Shown here piece by piece: positions 9,134-17,261 of a stretch of 64,000 nucleotides of DNA. The notes under the pieces are model-generated. The model saw only the letters and a list, made by a program, of their open reading frames with translations, did no database searches and had not been told where the DNA came from. The translations under genes were made by a program, and so were the position numbers. Position 1 is the stretch's first letter; every line of letters starts with the position of its first letter. This stretch comes from Actinotignum schaalii (lineage in GTDB: Bacteria; Actinomycetota; Actinomycetes; Actinomycetales; Actinomycetaceae), in NCBI RefSeq assembly GCF_000724605.1, contig NZ_CP008802.1, positions 434,001-498,000 of the forward strand, in the 5' to 3' direction.

Positions 9134-9313
9134 ATGTCCAGTCAAGAATTCCTGCAGCCCCAGCGCCGTCAGGAAGAAAACACCGAAGTGGAAGCCCCGC
9201 AGGCCCAAAACCAAGATTTTGGTATTGACGCGCTGCTCGACGATATTGACGCCGTGCTGGAAAGCAATGCGTCCTCCTTCGTGCAGGGCTTCGTGCAGAA
9301 AGGCGGACAGTGA
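9134..9313 (+). CDS. pup: prokaryotic ubiquitin-like protein Pup
   Basis: A 59-residue modifier that PafA joins through its C-terminal Glu to substrate lysines. The start ATG follows GAGGAAGGAA. The first 25 residues are Gln/Glu-rich and disordered-looking, then comes the conserved helical part IDALLDDIDAVLESNASSFV that binds Arc, and the terminus VQKGGQ. Ending in Gln means deamidation by Dop is required before ligation. It is slightly shorter than typical Pup (60-70). The stop overlaps the GTG start of pafA by 4 nt, which couples translation of modifier and ligase. Confidence 0.97.
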   Translation: MSSQEFLQPQRRQEENTEVEAPQAQNQDFGIDALLDDIDAVLESNASSFVQGFVQKGGQ

Positions 9314-10698
9314 TACCCCGTCGCGTTATGGGCATCGAGACCGAATACGGAATCACCTGCGCGGCCCGGCGCGGAACACGCCCACCGCTGGACGCCGAAG
9401 AATCCGCCCAGCGGCTTTTCGCGCCGGTGCTCGCCGCGCATCGGTCCACAAACACGTTCCTAGAAAACGGCTCACGCCTCTACCTGGACGTGGGCGCCCA
9501 CCCGGAATACGCCACCGCCGAATGCGATAATATCGACGATCTCCTCGCCCACGACCGCGCCGGCGAACTCATTTTCGCGCGGCTCGCCAAGCGCGCCAAT
9601 GAGAAATTGAACGACGACGGCGTCCCCGGGGCCATCCACCTCCTGAAAAACAATGTTGATTCCGAGGGGCATTCCTTCGGGTGTCACGAAAACTACATGG
9701 TGCATCGGCGCCCGGACTACCGCCAGCGCATCGCCCGCCTCATCCCTTTCTTTGTGACCCGGCAGATCGTGGCGGGAGCCGGAAGCTTGCACCGCGGGGA
9801 AGACGGGCAGGTCCGCTACGAATTCTCCCAGCGCTCCCACCAGATGTGGGAGGCGATCTCCTCGGCATCCACGCGGTCGCGGCCCATGATCAATACCCGC
9901 GATGAACCCCACGCCGATGCGGAACTCTACCGGCGCATGCACGTTATCGTGGGGGATTCCAATATTTCCCAGGCAACAACCGGCCTCAAAGTCGCGGCCA
10001 CCGAAGCCCTCCTCACCCTCGTGGAAGAAGGCGCGATCCTTCCGGATCTGGAACTCGCCGATCCCATGCACGCCATCCGGATCACCGGCGCGGACCTATC
10101 CGGGCGGGCCAACCTGGAACTGGCCAGCGGCGGGCTCACCGACCCGATTTCGGTTCAGCAGCGGATGTATGAAGCCGCGATGAACCACCTGGATCGGAAA
10201 GGCTACCTGGCGGAACTTGACCCCACCCGGCGCTACCTCCTTGAGCTGTGGGAGCGTGCCATCACCGCGGTGGAACGCCGCGATCCCAGCCCTATCGCCA
10301 CCGAAATTGACTGGGCCGCTAAACTCGCCCTCCTCACGCGCTACCGGGAACGCACCGGGGCGAAACTCTGCGACGCCCGGGTGGCACGCCTCGATTTGGC
10401 GTATCACGATATCACCGAAGGTGGGCTGCGCGACCGGATGGAAGAATCCGGGCTCCTGCGCCGCGTTATCACCCCCGAACGTGCTACCGCGGCTACTACG
10501 ACCCCGCCGCGCAGCACCCGGGCCGTGTTACGCGGGCGTTTCCTGAGTGCGGCGCGGCAAGCCCGGCGCGATGTGGCGGTGGACTGGTCCACCCTGCGCC
10601 TCATGGAGGCCAATGGCAATTCCAGTGTGGTCCTCAACGACCCGCTCGCCACCGAGAACCCCGAGGTCGAGGCGCTTATCGAGGAGATCACCGCGTGA
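9310..10698 (+). CDS. pafA: Pup-protein ligase PafA
   Basis: ATP-dependent ligase that activates the C-terminal Glu of Pup as a phosphate and transfers it to lysine side chains. It is 462 residues with the same fold as Dop. The ATP-site Glu lies in RRVMGIETEYGITC, the catalytic Asp in RLYLDVGAHPEYATAEC, and KNNVDSEGHSFGCHENY is the second conserved block. The GTG at 9310 is used as start because MIPRRVMGIETE matches the family N-terminus. The gene overlaps pup upstream and the FKBP lipoprotein downstream. No prcB or prcA lies between pup and pafA. Confidence 0.97.
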   Translation: MIPRRVMGIETEYGITCAARRGTRPPLDAEESAQRLFAPVLAAHRSTNTFLENGSRLYLDVGAHPEYATAECDNIDDLLAHDRAGELIFARLAKRANEKLNDDGVPGAIHLLKNNVDSEGHSFGCHENYMVHRRPDYRQRIARLIPFFVTRQIVAGAGSLHRGEDGQVRYEFSQRSHQMWEAISSASTRSRPMINTRDEPHADAELYRRMHVIVGDSNISQATTGLKVAATEALLTLVEEGAILPDLELADPMHAIRITGADLSGRANLELASGGLTDPISVQQRMYEAAMNHLDRKGYLAELDPTRRYLLELWERAITAVERRDPSPIATEIDWAAKLALLTRYRERTGAKLCDARVARLDLAYHDITEGGLRDRMEESGLLRRVITPERATAATTTPPRSTRAVLRGRFLSAARQARRDVAVDWSTLRLMEANGNSSVVLNDPLATENPEVEALIEEITA

Positions 10699-11579
10699 CA
10701 TCCCACCCGAGATACCGAGTGCTGCTGGCCGGCCTTGCGGTGGCCGCTACCGCGCTAGCGGGCTGTAGCGGACACCGCGAGCCCGGCAACCCTGGAAGCG
10801 TAGATGTCACAGGCGCATTCGGCGCACCCGTGACCATCTCCGTGGAAGGGAACCTCCATGTAGACGGGGTCCGCCAGGAGGTCCTCAGCCCGGGAGACGG
10901 GGTAGAACTGGCAGAAGGAAGCCCGGTACTCGCGCGTATCACCTCCTTCGACTCGCGTACCGAAGCCCCTGTGGAAGGTTTCGCCACCGGCGGGATCACC
11001 CTGGCTACCGTGAGCAAGGCAGGGGTGGGGGAGCTGGCTCCTTACCTGGTCGGGCAGCGGGAAGGAAGCCGCTTGCTTATTCAGCGGGAAGAATTGGTGG
11101 CCGGAGACCCCGGAGCGGTAGAAATCGTCGTCGTCGATATTCTCTACACAAATGCGCGCGGGGACGCAGCGCCGCCACCCGCTACTCCACCGGCCGGAAT
11201 GCCGGGCCTGGCCAGCGGAGAAGGCGTGGCACCCGTGCTCACCGGAGGCGGCGGGCCCATCCCAGAATTCGCGGTGGTACCCCTCGTGCTCGGGCGCGGG
11301 GAGCAGGTAGCCGCCTCGGATGAGCTTGTGCTCAACTACTTCCTCGTGGACCCGAATGGCCAAACGGTGGATTCCAGCTGGACCTCCGGGCCGGTGCGCG
11401 CCGCCATGGGCGATCTGATGGACGGGATGCGCAAAGGCCTGGTCGATCAGCGGGTAGGTTCGCGCGTCATGATTCTGATTCCGGCAAGTCAGGCCCGCGG
11501 GGATAGCGACCTCGTCGCCATTGTTGATATTTTGGCGACGGGCCGGGCGCTCACCCAGCTTCGCGCCGGCGCGGCCTAA
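10695..11579 (+). CDS. FKBP-type peptidyl-prolyl isomerase lipoprotein
   Basis: A secreted, lipid-anchored protein of 294 residues. Its start (GTG) overlaps the pafA stop. The signal peptide RVLLAGLAVAATALAGC ends in a lipobox with Cys near residue 23. The last 100 residues are FKBP-like: VLNYFLVDPNGQTVDSSW and LVDQRVGSRVMILIPA. The middle contains a second region related to FKBP core strands plus a Pro/Gly linker, so the protein may hold one intact and one degenerate FKBP unit. An FKBP gene follows pafA in other actinobacteria too. Why it is tied to pupylation is unknown. Confidence 0.85.
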   Translation: MTSHPRYRVLLAGLAVAATALAGCSGHREPGNPGSVDVTGAFGAPVTISVEGNLHVDGVRQEVLSPGDGVELAEGSPVLARITSFDSRTEAPVEGFATGGITLATVSKAGVGELAPYLVGQREGSRLLIQREELVAGDPGAVEIVVVDILYTNARGDAAPPPATPPAGMPGLASGEGVAPVLTGGGGPIPEFAVVPLVLGRGEQVAASDELVLNYFLVDPNGQTVDSSWTSGPVRAAMGDLMDGMRKGLVDQRVGSRVMILIPASQARGDSDLVAIVDILATGRALTQLRAGAA

Positions 11580-11638
11580 AGCTTGCTTCGGCGTACGCGG
11601 CTCCTAGCGCGTTACCAGAAGCGTGCCACGACCGCGGC

Positions 11639-12256
11639 CTAAAAACCGCGCATCTCCACGTGCAGCTGCCCCGCATCCCAGCGTGCTACCGCGTCTGCCA
11701 GGGCTGGGGCATCTCTTTTGCTCAAGAGCGCAGCCTCTTGGGCAGCCCACATATCCCACCAGCTACTCGGATCGCCCTCGCGTTCCCGCACTCGCTCCCG
11801 CCGGAGAGAATCCTCACATTCCATCCAGATTGTGGCCGTGCACAGCGGCGCGCAGGCCGCGGAGGCCGCTCCGCATCCCTCCAGCAGCAGCACCTCGCAG
11901 CGTGGATCCTCCGGCACCGCGACCGGTGCATCGTAGCAGCTCAGATACCAATTCCAGGGAGACACCCGCGCGCTCTCCCCGCGTAGAAAAGGCTCCAGAA
12001 TATCGTGGGCTACCCGCTCCGTGCCCCGGGCCAAGCCATCCCAGCCGGGTACGAAACGCTCCACCTCGAGAATCTCAACCGCCAGCCCGCCCTCGCGCAG
12101 CCGCGCCGCAAGTGCCCGCGATAGCTGGGTTTTCCCGGATCCACTCCGCCCGTCAATGCTGTAAACTTGCCGGCCTTTCCCGCGAAATACCAGGCCCGCG
12201 AGGAGGTCCAGGCCCTCTTTGCTCTCTTTCATGGGTGCCACCCGTTCCTGCGTCAT
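11639..12256 (-). CDS. P-loop nucleotide kinase-like protein (uridine kinase-like)
   Basis: A 205-residue ATPase with Walker A SIDGRSGSGKTQLSRALA, an acidic EVERFVPGWDGL segment where uridine kinases bind substrate, and a Walker B-like CEVLLLEGCG strand. TIWMECEDSLRRERVREREG has the Arg-rich lid of nucleoside kinases. The overall layout resembles the uridine kinase/pantothenate kinase group, but no exact family is identifiable. An alternative start at ATG 12232 (MKESKEGLD) would be 8 residues shorter. Convergent with the FKBP gene and divergent from the TrpC-like gene. Confidence 0.75.
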   Translation of the reverse strand: MTQERVAPMKESKEGLDLLAGLVFRGKGRQVYSIDGRSGSGKTQLSRALAARLREGGLAVEILEVERFVPGWDGLARGTERVAHDILEPFLRGESARVSPWNWYLSCYDAPVAVPEDPRCEVLLLEGCGAASAACAPLCTATIWMECEDSLRRERVREREGDPSSWWDMWAAQEAALLSKRDAPALADAVARWDAGQLHVEMRGF

Positions 12257-12331
12257 TTTTTGTCACACCGTGCGGGTACTCTATGTCATAACCAGCACGC
12301 GGAGCGAAGCTCACCGATACCGGGAGGCACA

Positions 12332-13312
12332 GTGGCGTGGGTTATTGATGAGGTAGCACAGCGGGTGCGGGCCGCCGCCAGGCAGGTCCCGGACCGGGAA
12401 CGTGATGCGCTGCGGCATGCTGCCCAGGCGGCCCCGGCACCGCGCGAGTTCTACCGCGCCCTCGCGCCCAGCCCGCAACGCCCCATCGGGGTGATCGGGG
12501 AAATCCGCAGCCTCGGCGGCAGCCCCGCACCAGCTCCCGCGCAGCTGGAGGCCTTCGCACAGGCATTGAGCAGTGGGGGAGCGGCCGCCATCTCGGTGAC
12601 CGCCCCGGTGATTCCCGGTGGGCTCGGTTTGCCCGCGTTGCGCCTGGCCCGCGCCCTCGGGGTGGGCCCGCTGCTCTACCGCGATGTCACTGTTTCCGCG
12701 GTGCAACTCCTGCGGGCCCGCGCGGCGGGAGCGGATGCCGTCTCGCTCACCCCGCGAATTCTCACGGAGGTGGAACTTGAGGCCCTGGTGGAACGAGCGC
12801 GTTCCCTCGGGATGGAACCCTGCCTGGAAGTGGAATCCGAAAGTGATGTAGCGCGCGCGATGGCCTGTGCGGCGCGGGTCGTTATCGCAGATTCGCGCTC
12901 CGCTACCGATTATCCGCAACTTTTCGAGGCGCTGCCCTACACCTGCGTGCGGGTGGTGCGGCGCGGGGTGCGCAATCCCTGCGATGTTTTCACCGCGGCG
13001 CGGCACGGCGCCGGCTGCGTTATTGTAGGGCGGGCCCTGCTTGAAACAGCAGACCCTGCAGGTTTGCTCGCTAGCATGGCTACCGCGGGCCGGCACCCGG
13101 CCGCGCTACTCATGGCCAAACGGACCGCACACGTGGCTGAAGGCACGGCTAGTACAGCTGAAGGCACGGCGAGCAGAGCCCAGCACACGGCTAGCACAGC
13201 TGAAGGCACGGCTAGCACGGCCCAGCGTACGGCTAACGTAACCGAAGGTAGTGCTCAGGCACCCGGGCTCGGGCACCCGCCCCACGCCCCCGGACAGGAA
13301 GGGACACGATGA
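12332..13312 (+). CDS. degenerate indole-3-glycerol-phosphate synthase (TrpC-like)
   Basis: Clear TrpC homology across a TIM barrel of about 255 residues (PIGVIGEIRS, GGAAAISVTAP, GMEPCLEVES, GAGCVIVGRALL), followed by a 60-residue repetitive tail; 326 residues in total. Key catalytic positions are changed: the Lys of EVKRxSP is R59, the Lys of RKDF is R117, the Asn of the GxNxRDL block is D187, and the ES of ESG is R210-R211. Only E57 and E166 remain. Enzyme activity is therefore unlikely. The neighbours trpB and trpA, normally between trpC and lgt, are absent. The GTG start follows a GGAGG site, and the stop overlaps lgt. Confidence 0.85.
   Translation: MAWVIDEVAQRVRAAARQVPDRERDALRHAAQAAPAPREFYRALAPSPQRPIGVIGEIRSLGGSPAPAPAQLEAFAQALSSGGAAAISVTAPVIPGGLGLPALRLARALGVGPLLYRDVTVSAVQLLRARAAGADAVSLTPRILTEVELEALVERARSLGMEPCLEVESESDVARAMACAARVVIADSRSATDYPQLFEALPYTCVRVVRRGVRNPCDVFTAARHGAGCVIVGRALLETADPAGLLASMATAGRHPAALLMAKRTAHVAEGTASTAEGTASRAQHTASTAEGTASTAQRTANVTEGSAQAPGLGHPPHAPGQEGTR
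13124..13249 (+). repeat. 21-bp tandem repeat in the TrpC-like tail
   Basis: Six consecutive 21-bp units encode heptapeptides of the form T-A-S-T-A-E-G (units end alternately in AEG, AQH, AQR or TEG). Units 2 and 4 encode identical heptapeptides; the others differ at a few positions. The pattern is direct and in frame. Confidence 0.85.
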
Positions 13313-14328
13313 TTCCAACAGCTATTCCAGCTCCCGAGCATTCCGAATGGGTGCTTTTTGAGACCTCCGCATTTTCCCTCTCCATTAAGTTCTACGCGAT
13401 TGCCATCGTCATCGGCATTATCGTTGCCTATGCCCTCACGGAGCGGCGCTACGTGGCTAAGGGTGCTACCCGCGATGTCACGCTCTCCATCGCGCTGTGG
13501 GCTGTGATTTTCGGGATTATCGGCGGGCGGCTCTACCACGTCATCACCGACTACCAGCTTTATTTCGGCCCGGGCCGTGACCCGTGGCGCGTTTTCGACC
13601 TGCGCGGCGGGGGCCTGGGCATCTGGGGTGCGGTGGCCCTGGGTGGCGTGGGTGCCTGGATCGGGTGCCGCCGCAACGGGGTGCGCCTGCTACCCTTCGC
13701 CGACGCCCTCGCCCCGGGCCTCCTCATCGCCCAGGCCATTGGCCGCCTGGGTAACTACTTCAACCAAGAACTCTTCGGCGGGCCCACTTCACTGCCCTGG
13801 GGCTTGCAGGTGGATGCCGCGTACCGCCCCGCCGGCTTCCCACCCGAGCAGCTCTTCCACCCCACCTTCCTCTACGAATCGCTGTGGTGCCTGGGTGGCG
13901 CCGTCGTACTTCTTCTCCTCGAAAAACGCTTCCACCTGGTGGCCGGGCAGCTTTTCGCCACGTATGTGATTGTGTACACCCTCGGCAGAGTGTGGATCGA
14001 AAATCTGCGCATCGACCCGGCGCACCTCGTGGCCGGTTTGCGTCTCAATGTATGGACGTCGCTGCTCGTGTTGCTCGGGGGAATCATCGCTCTTGTTATT
14101 TTGCGGCGCGCCTACCTGCGTGATTCTTCTCGCGATCACGTGTGGTTGCGGCCCCGCCCGGAACCGGAAACTGAAGGAACTGACGTGTCACAGAACGACG
14201 ACGCCGCAGCCGGCCAAGCCGCCGTCGTACCCGAAAAAACGGAAACTTCCGGGGCCGCAAGCACGGAAGATTCGGCAGCGTCAAGCGAATCCGAACCGGA
14301 GGTGGGTAACCGCTCAGTGAACGGGTGA
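13309..14328 (+). CDS. lgt: prolipoprotein diacylglyceryl transferase Lgt
   Basis: Membrane enzyme that attaches diacylglycerol from phosphatidylglycerol to the lipobox Cys of prolipoproteins, the first step in lipoprotein maturation; the FKBP lipoprotein upstream is a likely substrate. Family hallmarks: GGRLYHVITDY, the Lgt signature GRLGNYFNQELFGGPTSLPWG, HPTFLYESLW, and seven hydrophobic segments up to residue 265. The last 75 residues form a polar Ala/Glu/Ser cytoplasmic tail common in actinobacterial Lgt. ATG 13309 overlaps the stop of the TrpC-like gene. Confidence 0.96.
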   Translation: MIPTAIPAPEHSEWVLFETSAFSLSIKFYAIAIVIGIIVAYALTERRYVAKGATRDVTLSIALWAVIFGIIGGRLYHVITDYQLYFGPGRDPWRVFDLRGGGLGIWGAVALGGVGAWIGCRRNGVRLLPFADALAPGLLIAQAIGRLGNYFNQELFGGPTSLPWGLQVDAAYRPAGFPPEQLFHPTFLYESLWCLGGAVVLLLLEKRFHLVAGQLFATYVIVYTLGRVWIENLRIDPAHLVAGLRLNVWTSLLVLLGGIIALVILRRAYLRDSSRDHVWLRPRPEPETEGTDVSQNDDAAAGQAAVVPEKTETSGAASTEDSAASSESEPEVGNRSVNG

Positions 14329-14445
14329 AGCCGCTGGGCGAGCCGTGCGCTAGCGTAAAGATGAGCTCCGCGAGCGGGGCTTATAACGGTGCATATTTAC
14401 CAGGACGAGTGCCTTGAGTCCCGATGGGGAAACAGGGCCCTCGGG

Positions 14446-14451
14446 TAAGAT
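14446..14451 (+). promoter_or_regulatory. -10 element of pyk
   Basis: TAAGAT ends 7 nt before the pyk ATG, consistent with a leaderless transcript. Confidence 0.55.
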
Positions 14452-14458
14452 AGGAAAC

Positions 14459-15889
14459 ATGCGTAGAGCTAGAATTGTGTGTACGTTGGGTCCGGCTACG
14501 GATACCTACGATCAAATCCTTGAACTTGTTAAAGCCGGCATGAACGTGGCGCGTATTAACGCCTCCCACGGTTCGCATGAAGAACACGAAAAGCGCATTG
14601 ATAATGTGCGTGCCGCCGCGAAGGAACTGGGTACCCCGGTTGCGGTGCTCGTTGATTTGCAGGGCCCTAAGATCCGCCTCGGCCGTTTCGCCGAAGGCCC
14701 GGTCCAGCTGAACGTGGGCGATACCTTCACCATTACCACCCGCGATATCCCCGGCACGAAGGATATCTGCTCCACCACCTTCAAGGGCCTGGCCGGTGAT
14801 TGCAATCCCGGCGATGTGCTGTTGATTGACGACGGTAAGGTCTCGGTGCGCGTTGTGGAAGTTGTGGACGGCACTGACGTGGTCACCCGCGTGGAAGTCC
14901 CCGGCCCCGTTTCCAATAACAAGGGTATTAATCTTCCCGGCGTGGCGGTGTCCGTTCCCGCCATGTCCGAAAAGGACGAAGAGGACCTGCGCTGGGGCCT
15001 CAACTACGGTGCGGATCTCATCGCGCTGTCCTTTGTGCGTGATGCCAAGGATATTGATGATGTCCACCGCATTATGGACGAAGAGGGTATTCACCTCCCT
15101 GTTATCGCCAAGATCGAAAAGCCGCAGGCCGTGGCCAACCTGGACGACATCGTCCAGGCCTTCGACGGCATCATGGTTGCCCGCGGTGACCTCGGCGTGG
15201 AACTGCCCCTCGAGCAGGTTCCGCTGGTGCAGAAGGAAGCCATTTCCCTGGCCCGCAAGCGCGCCAAGCCGGTTATTCTGGCCACCCAGGTTCTCGAATC
15301 CATGATCCAGAACCCGCGGCCCACCCGCGCTGAGGCTTCTGACTGCGCCAACGCGATTCTGGACGGTGCGGATGCCGTGATGCTTTCCGGGGAAACCTCG
15401 GTGGGTCTCTACCCGATTGAGTGCGTGAAGACCATGGCCTCCATCGTTTCCTACACGGAGGAACACGGCCTGGAGCAGATTCCGCAGCTTTCCTCCCTGC
15501 ATCGCACCCGCAACGGTGTTCTTACCCGCTCCGCTCTGGATATCGGTGAGGCCCTGGGCGTCAAGGCAGTTGTGGTCTTCACGGAAACCGGGCACACCGC
15601 CCGCCGCGTGGCACGCAACCGCTCCCGCCTGCCGATCATCAATTTCACTCCCTCGGAGAAGGTGCGCAACCAGCTCGCCGTTCTATGGGGTAGCGAAACC
15701 TACACGGTGGATCACTCCGCCGCTACCACGGACGAAATGGTGCAGCAGGTGGAGGATCGCCTCCTCGAACTGGGCCGCGCCCAGGTTGGTGACCGTGTGG
15801 TGATCGTGGCCGGTATGCCCTCGGGCGTGGCTGGTTCCACCAACACCCTGCGTGTTCACAAGATCGGTGAAGAAACTGGCGTTGCCTAA
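14459..15889 (+). CDS. pyk: pyruvate kinase
   Basis: Last step of glycolysis, phosphoenolpyruvate + ADP to pyruvate + ATP. The N-terminus RRARIVCTLGPAT, the catalytic IAKIEKPQAVANLDDI with the active-site Lys and Glu, the metal-site region IMVARGDLGVELP, and VILATQVLESM are all intact. At 476 residues it is normal size for a class lacking an extra C-terminal domain. The frame is open further upstream, but ATG 14459 gives the conserved start. It lies in the conserved actinobacterial order lgt-pyk-pdtaR-polA. Confidence 0.97.
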   Translation: MRRARIVCTLGPATDTYDQILELVKAGMNVARINASHGSHEEHEKRIDNVRAAAKELGTPVAVLVDLQGPKIRLGRFAEGPVQLNVGDTFTITTRDIPGTKDICSTTFKGLAGDCNPGDVLLIDDGKVSVRVVEVVDGTDVVTRVEVPGPVSNNKGINLPGVAVSVPAMSEKDEEDLRWGLNYGADLIALSFVRDAKDIDDVHRIMDEEGIHLPVIAKIEKPQAVANLDDIVQAFDGIMVARGDLGVELPLEQVPLVQKEAISLARKRAKPVILATQVLESMIQNPRPTRAEASDCANAILDGADAVMLSGETSVGLYPIECVKTMASIVSYTEEHGLEQIPQLSSLHRTRNGVLTRSALDIGEALGVKAVVVFTETGHTARRVARNRSRLPIINFTPSEKVRNQLAVLWGSETYTVDHSAATTDEMVQQVEDRLLELGRAQVGDRVVIVAGMPSGVAGSTNTLRVHKIGEETGVA

Positions 15890-15918
15890 ATCCCGCAGGC
15901 CCGTATTCTCCTAAGTGT

Positions 15919-15940
15919 TGCTGTGTCCATGGACACAGCA
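15919..15940. repeat. perfect 22-bp palindrome downstream of pyk
   Basis: Eleven-base arms TGCTGTGTCCA/TGGACACAGCA meet with no loop, 30 bp after the pyk stop. With zero spacer it is a better candidate for a dimeric protein site than for a terminator hairpin. No gene starts next to it. Confidence 0.6.
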
Positions 15941-15969
15941 GCACGGCATTGAACAGTGAATAGGCGGGT

Positions 15970-16002
15970 GGGTGCCCACTCGGAATAATCCGGGTGGGCA
16001 CC
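15970..16002 (+). terminator. hairpin terminator after pyk
   Basis: Arms GGGTGCCCAC/GTGGGCACCC plus an inner CGG/CCG enclose AATAAT. The downstream sequence is pyrimidine-rich but has no clean T-run. Confidence 0.6.
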
Positions 16003-16144
16003 CGCTGCCGTTCCTCTCACTTCCGCGTCATCTCATTTGAAATTTGGTGGCGGGTATGGTGAAATATTCTCTGCGTTTGCACAATAACCCGCGGCGATCT
16101 GGGCGATCCGGGTTCTCCCGCTGGTAGTATCGGCAGATGCACAA

Positions 16145-16226
16145 GCTCCTGTGGTGGAATTGGTAGACACACTGCACTCAAAATGCAGCGCCGCAAGGCG
16201 TGAGGGTTCGAGTCCCTCCGGGAGCA
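16145..16226 (+). tRNA. tRNA-Leu (anticodon CAA)
   Basis: Acceptor arm GCTCCTG pairs with CGGGAGC. The anticodon stem CTGCA/TGCAG holds the loop CTCAAAA, giving anticodon CAA, which reads UUG. A long variable arm (class II) and a T-arm GAGGG-TTCGAGT-CCCTC follow, with discriminator A. The gene stands alone in the pyk-pdtaR interval; no CCA is encoded in full. Confidence 0.95.
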
Positions 16227-16451
16227 CCGCGGCGATAAGCTTGAAGGCAATAACCTTGAAGTTAGCTGGGAATCTCTGGCCCGGTGTTTGCTCTGCACCG
16301 CGTGGTCTGACAGCATGGTAAGGGGCGCGTGAATTCCCGTTGCCGGTCATCAATCTCTCAAGGGTCAGAGAACACTTCGGTGTGGATGCAGGTGCAACAT
16401 CGCACGCAGTAAATTTGGTTCAATCTATCCGGCATGCCGGTCGAAGGGGTC

Positions 16452-17072
16452 ATGATGGCCAAGGGCACAGCGGGGCAATCCGCGGAGAACAAAGAAGCCA
16501 TTCGGGTTCTTGTCGTTGAAGACGAAACTCTCATTCGCCTCGATATCGTTGAAACACTGGAAGATGCCGGGTATGAGGTTGTCGGGGAAGCTGGCGATGG
16601 CGAATCCGCTATCGAACTGGCCGGCGAACTCGAACCGGATCTTATTGTCATGGATGTGAAGATGCCTGGTATGGACGGCATCACCGCAGCGGACCGCATC
16701 CTGGAAGAACACCGCGTCGCCATTGTGATGCTCACCGCTTATTCGCAGCGTGACCTGGTGGAACGTGCCCGTGATGCCGGCGCAATGGCCTATGTGGTCA
16801 AGCCCTTCACGCCCGCTGATCTCATCCCGGCGGTGGAAATCGCGGTGTCGCGCAACCAGGAAATCGAAGCTCTGGAAAATGAAGTGTCCACCATGGCCGA
16901 ACAATTTGAAACTCGCAAGCGGGTGGATCGGGCCAAGGGGCTGCTGGAATCGCAGATGGGCCTGACCGAACCGGAAGCTTTCCGCTGGATTCAAAAGACA
17001 TCCATGGATCGGCGCCTGACCATGCGCGAAGTGGCCGACGCAGTTATCGAACAGGTAGGCGGGAAGAACTAA
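16452..17072 (+). CDS. pdtaR: ANTAR-domain response regulator (PdtaR/Rv1626-like)
   Basis: A receiver domain occupies residues about 15-130, with acidic pocket EDE, phosphoacceptor Asp in IVMDVKMPGMDG, conserved Thr in VMLTAYSQ and Lys in VVKPF. A linking helix leads to a C-terminal ANTAR RNA-binding domain (RKRVDRAKGLLESQMGLTEPEAF). ANTAR proteins bind paired hexanucleotide hairpins and prevent transcription termination. Start ATG 16452 follows GAAGGGG and gives 206 residues, matching Rv1626; an ATG at 16434 is possible. The partner kinase PdtaS is not in this window. Confidence 0.93.
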   Translation: MMAKGTAGQSAENKEAIRVLVVEDETLIRLDIVETLEDAGYEVVGEAGDGESAIELAGELEPDLIVMDVKMPGMDGITAADRILEEHRVAIVMLTAYSQRDLVERARDAGAMAYVVKPFTPADLIPAVEIAVSRNQEIEALENEVSTMAEQFETRKRVDRAKGLLESQMGLTEPEAFRWIQKTSMDRRLTMREVADAVIEQVGGKN

Positions 17073-17203
17073 GTTCGCGCACCCGCAGCGCGCAGCCGCA
17101 GCGCGCCCGCCGAACTCGTAGCGGAAGCGGCGCACACGTGTTGCGGAAGCCGCAGTACGAACCGCGCATACGCGTTGAGGAACCCGAACACGCTTTCAGC
17201 GAG

Positions 17204-17238
17204 CAGGCGCTCACCGGAAAACCGGTGGGCGCCTGTTT
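17204..17238 (+). terminator. intrinsic terminator before polA
   Basis: Stem CAGGCGCTCACCGG/CCGGTGGGCGCCTG (one wobble pair), loop AAAA, then TTT. It separates pdtaR from polA. Confidence 0.7.
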
Positions 17239-17249
17239 GCTATCTCGCG

Positions 17250-17255
17250 TAGGCT
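17250..17255 (+). promoter_or_regulatory. -10 element of polA
   Basis: TAGGCT ends 6 nt before the polA GTG. Confidence 0.45.
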
Positions 17256-17261
17256 AGAGGG

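Noticed and set aside
16017-16735. Minus-strand frames around tRNA-Leu and opposite pdtaR
   Set aside because: They read through a tRNA gene or oppose a conserved response regulator; no conserved content.
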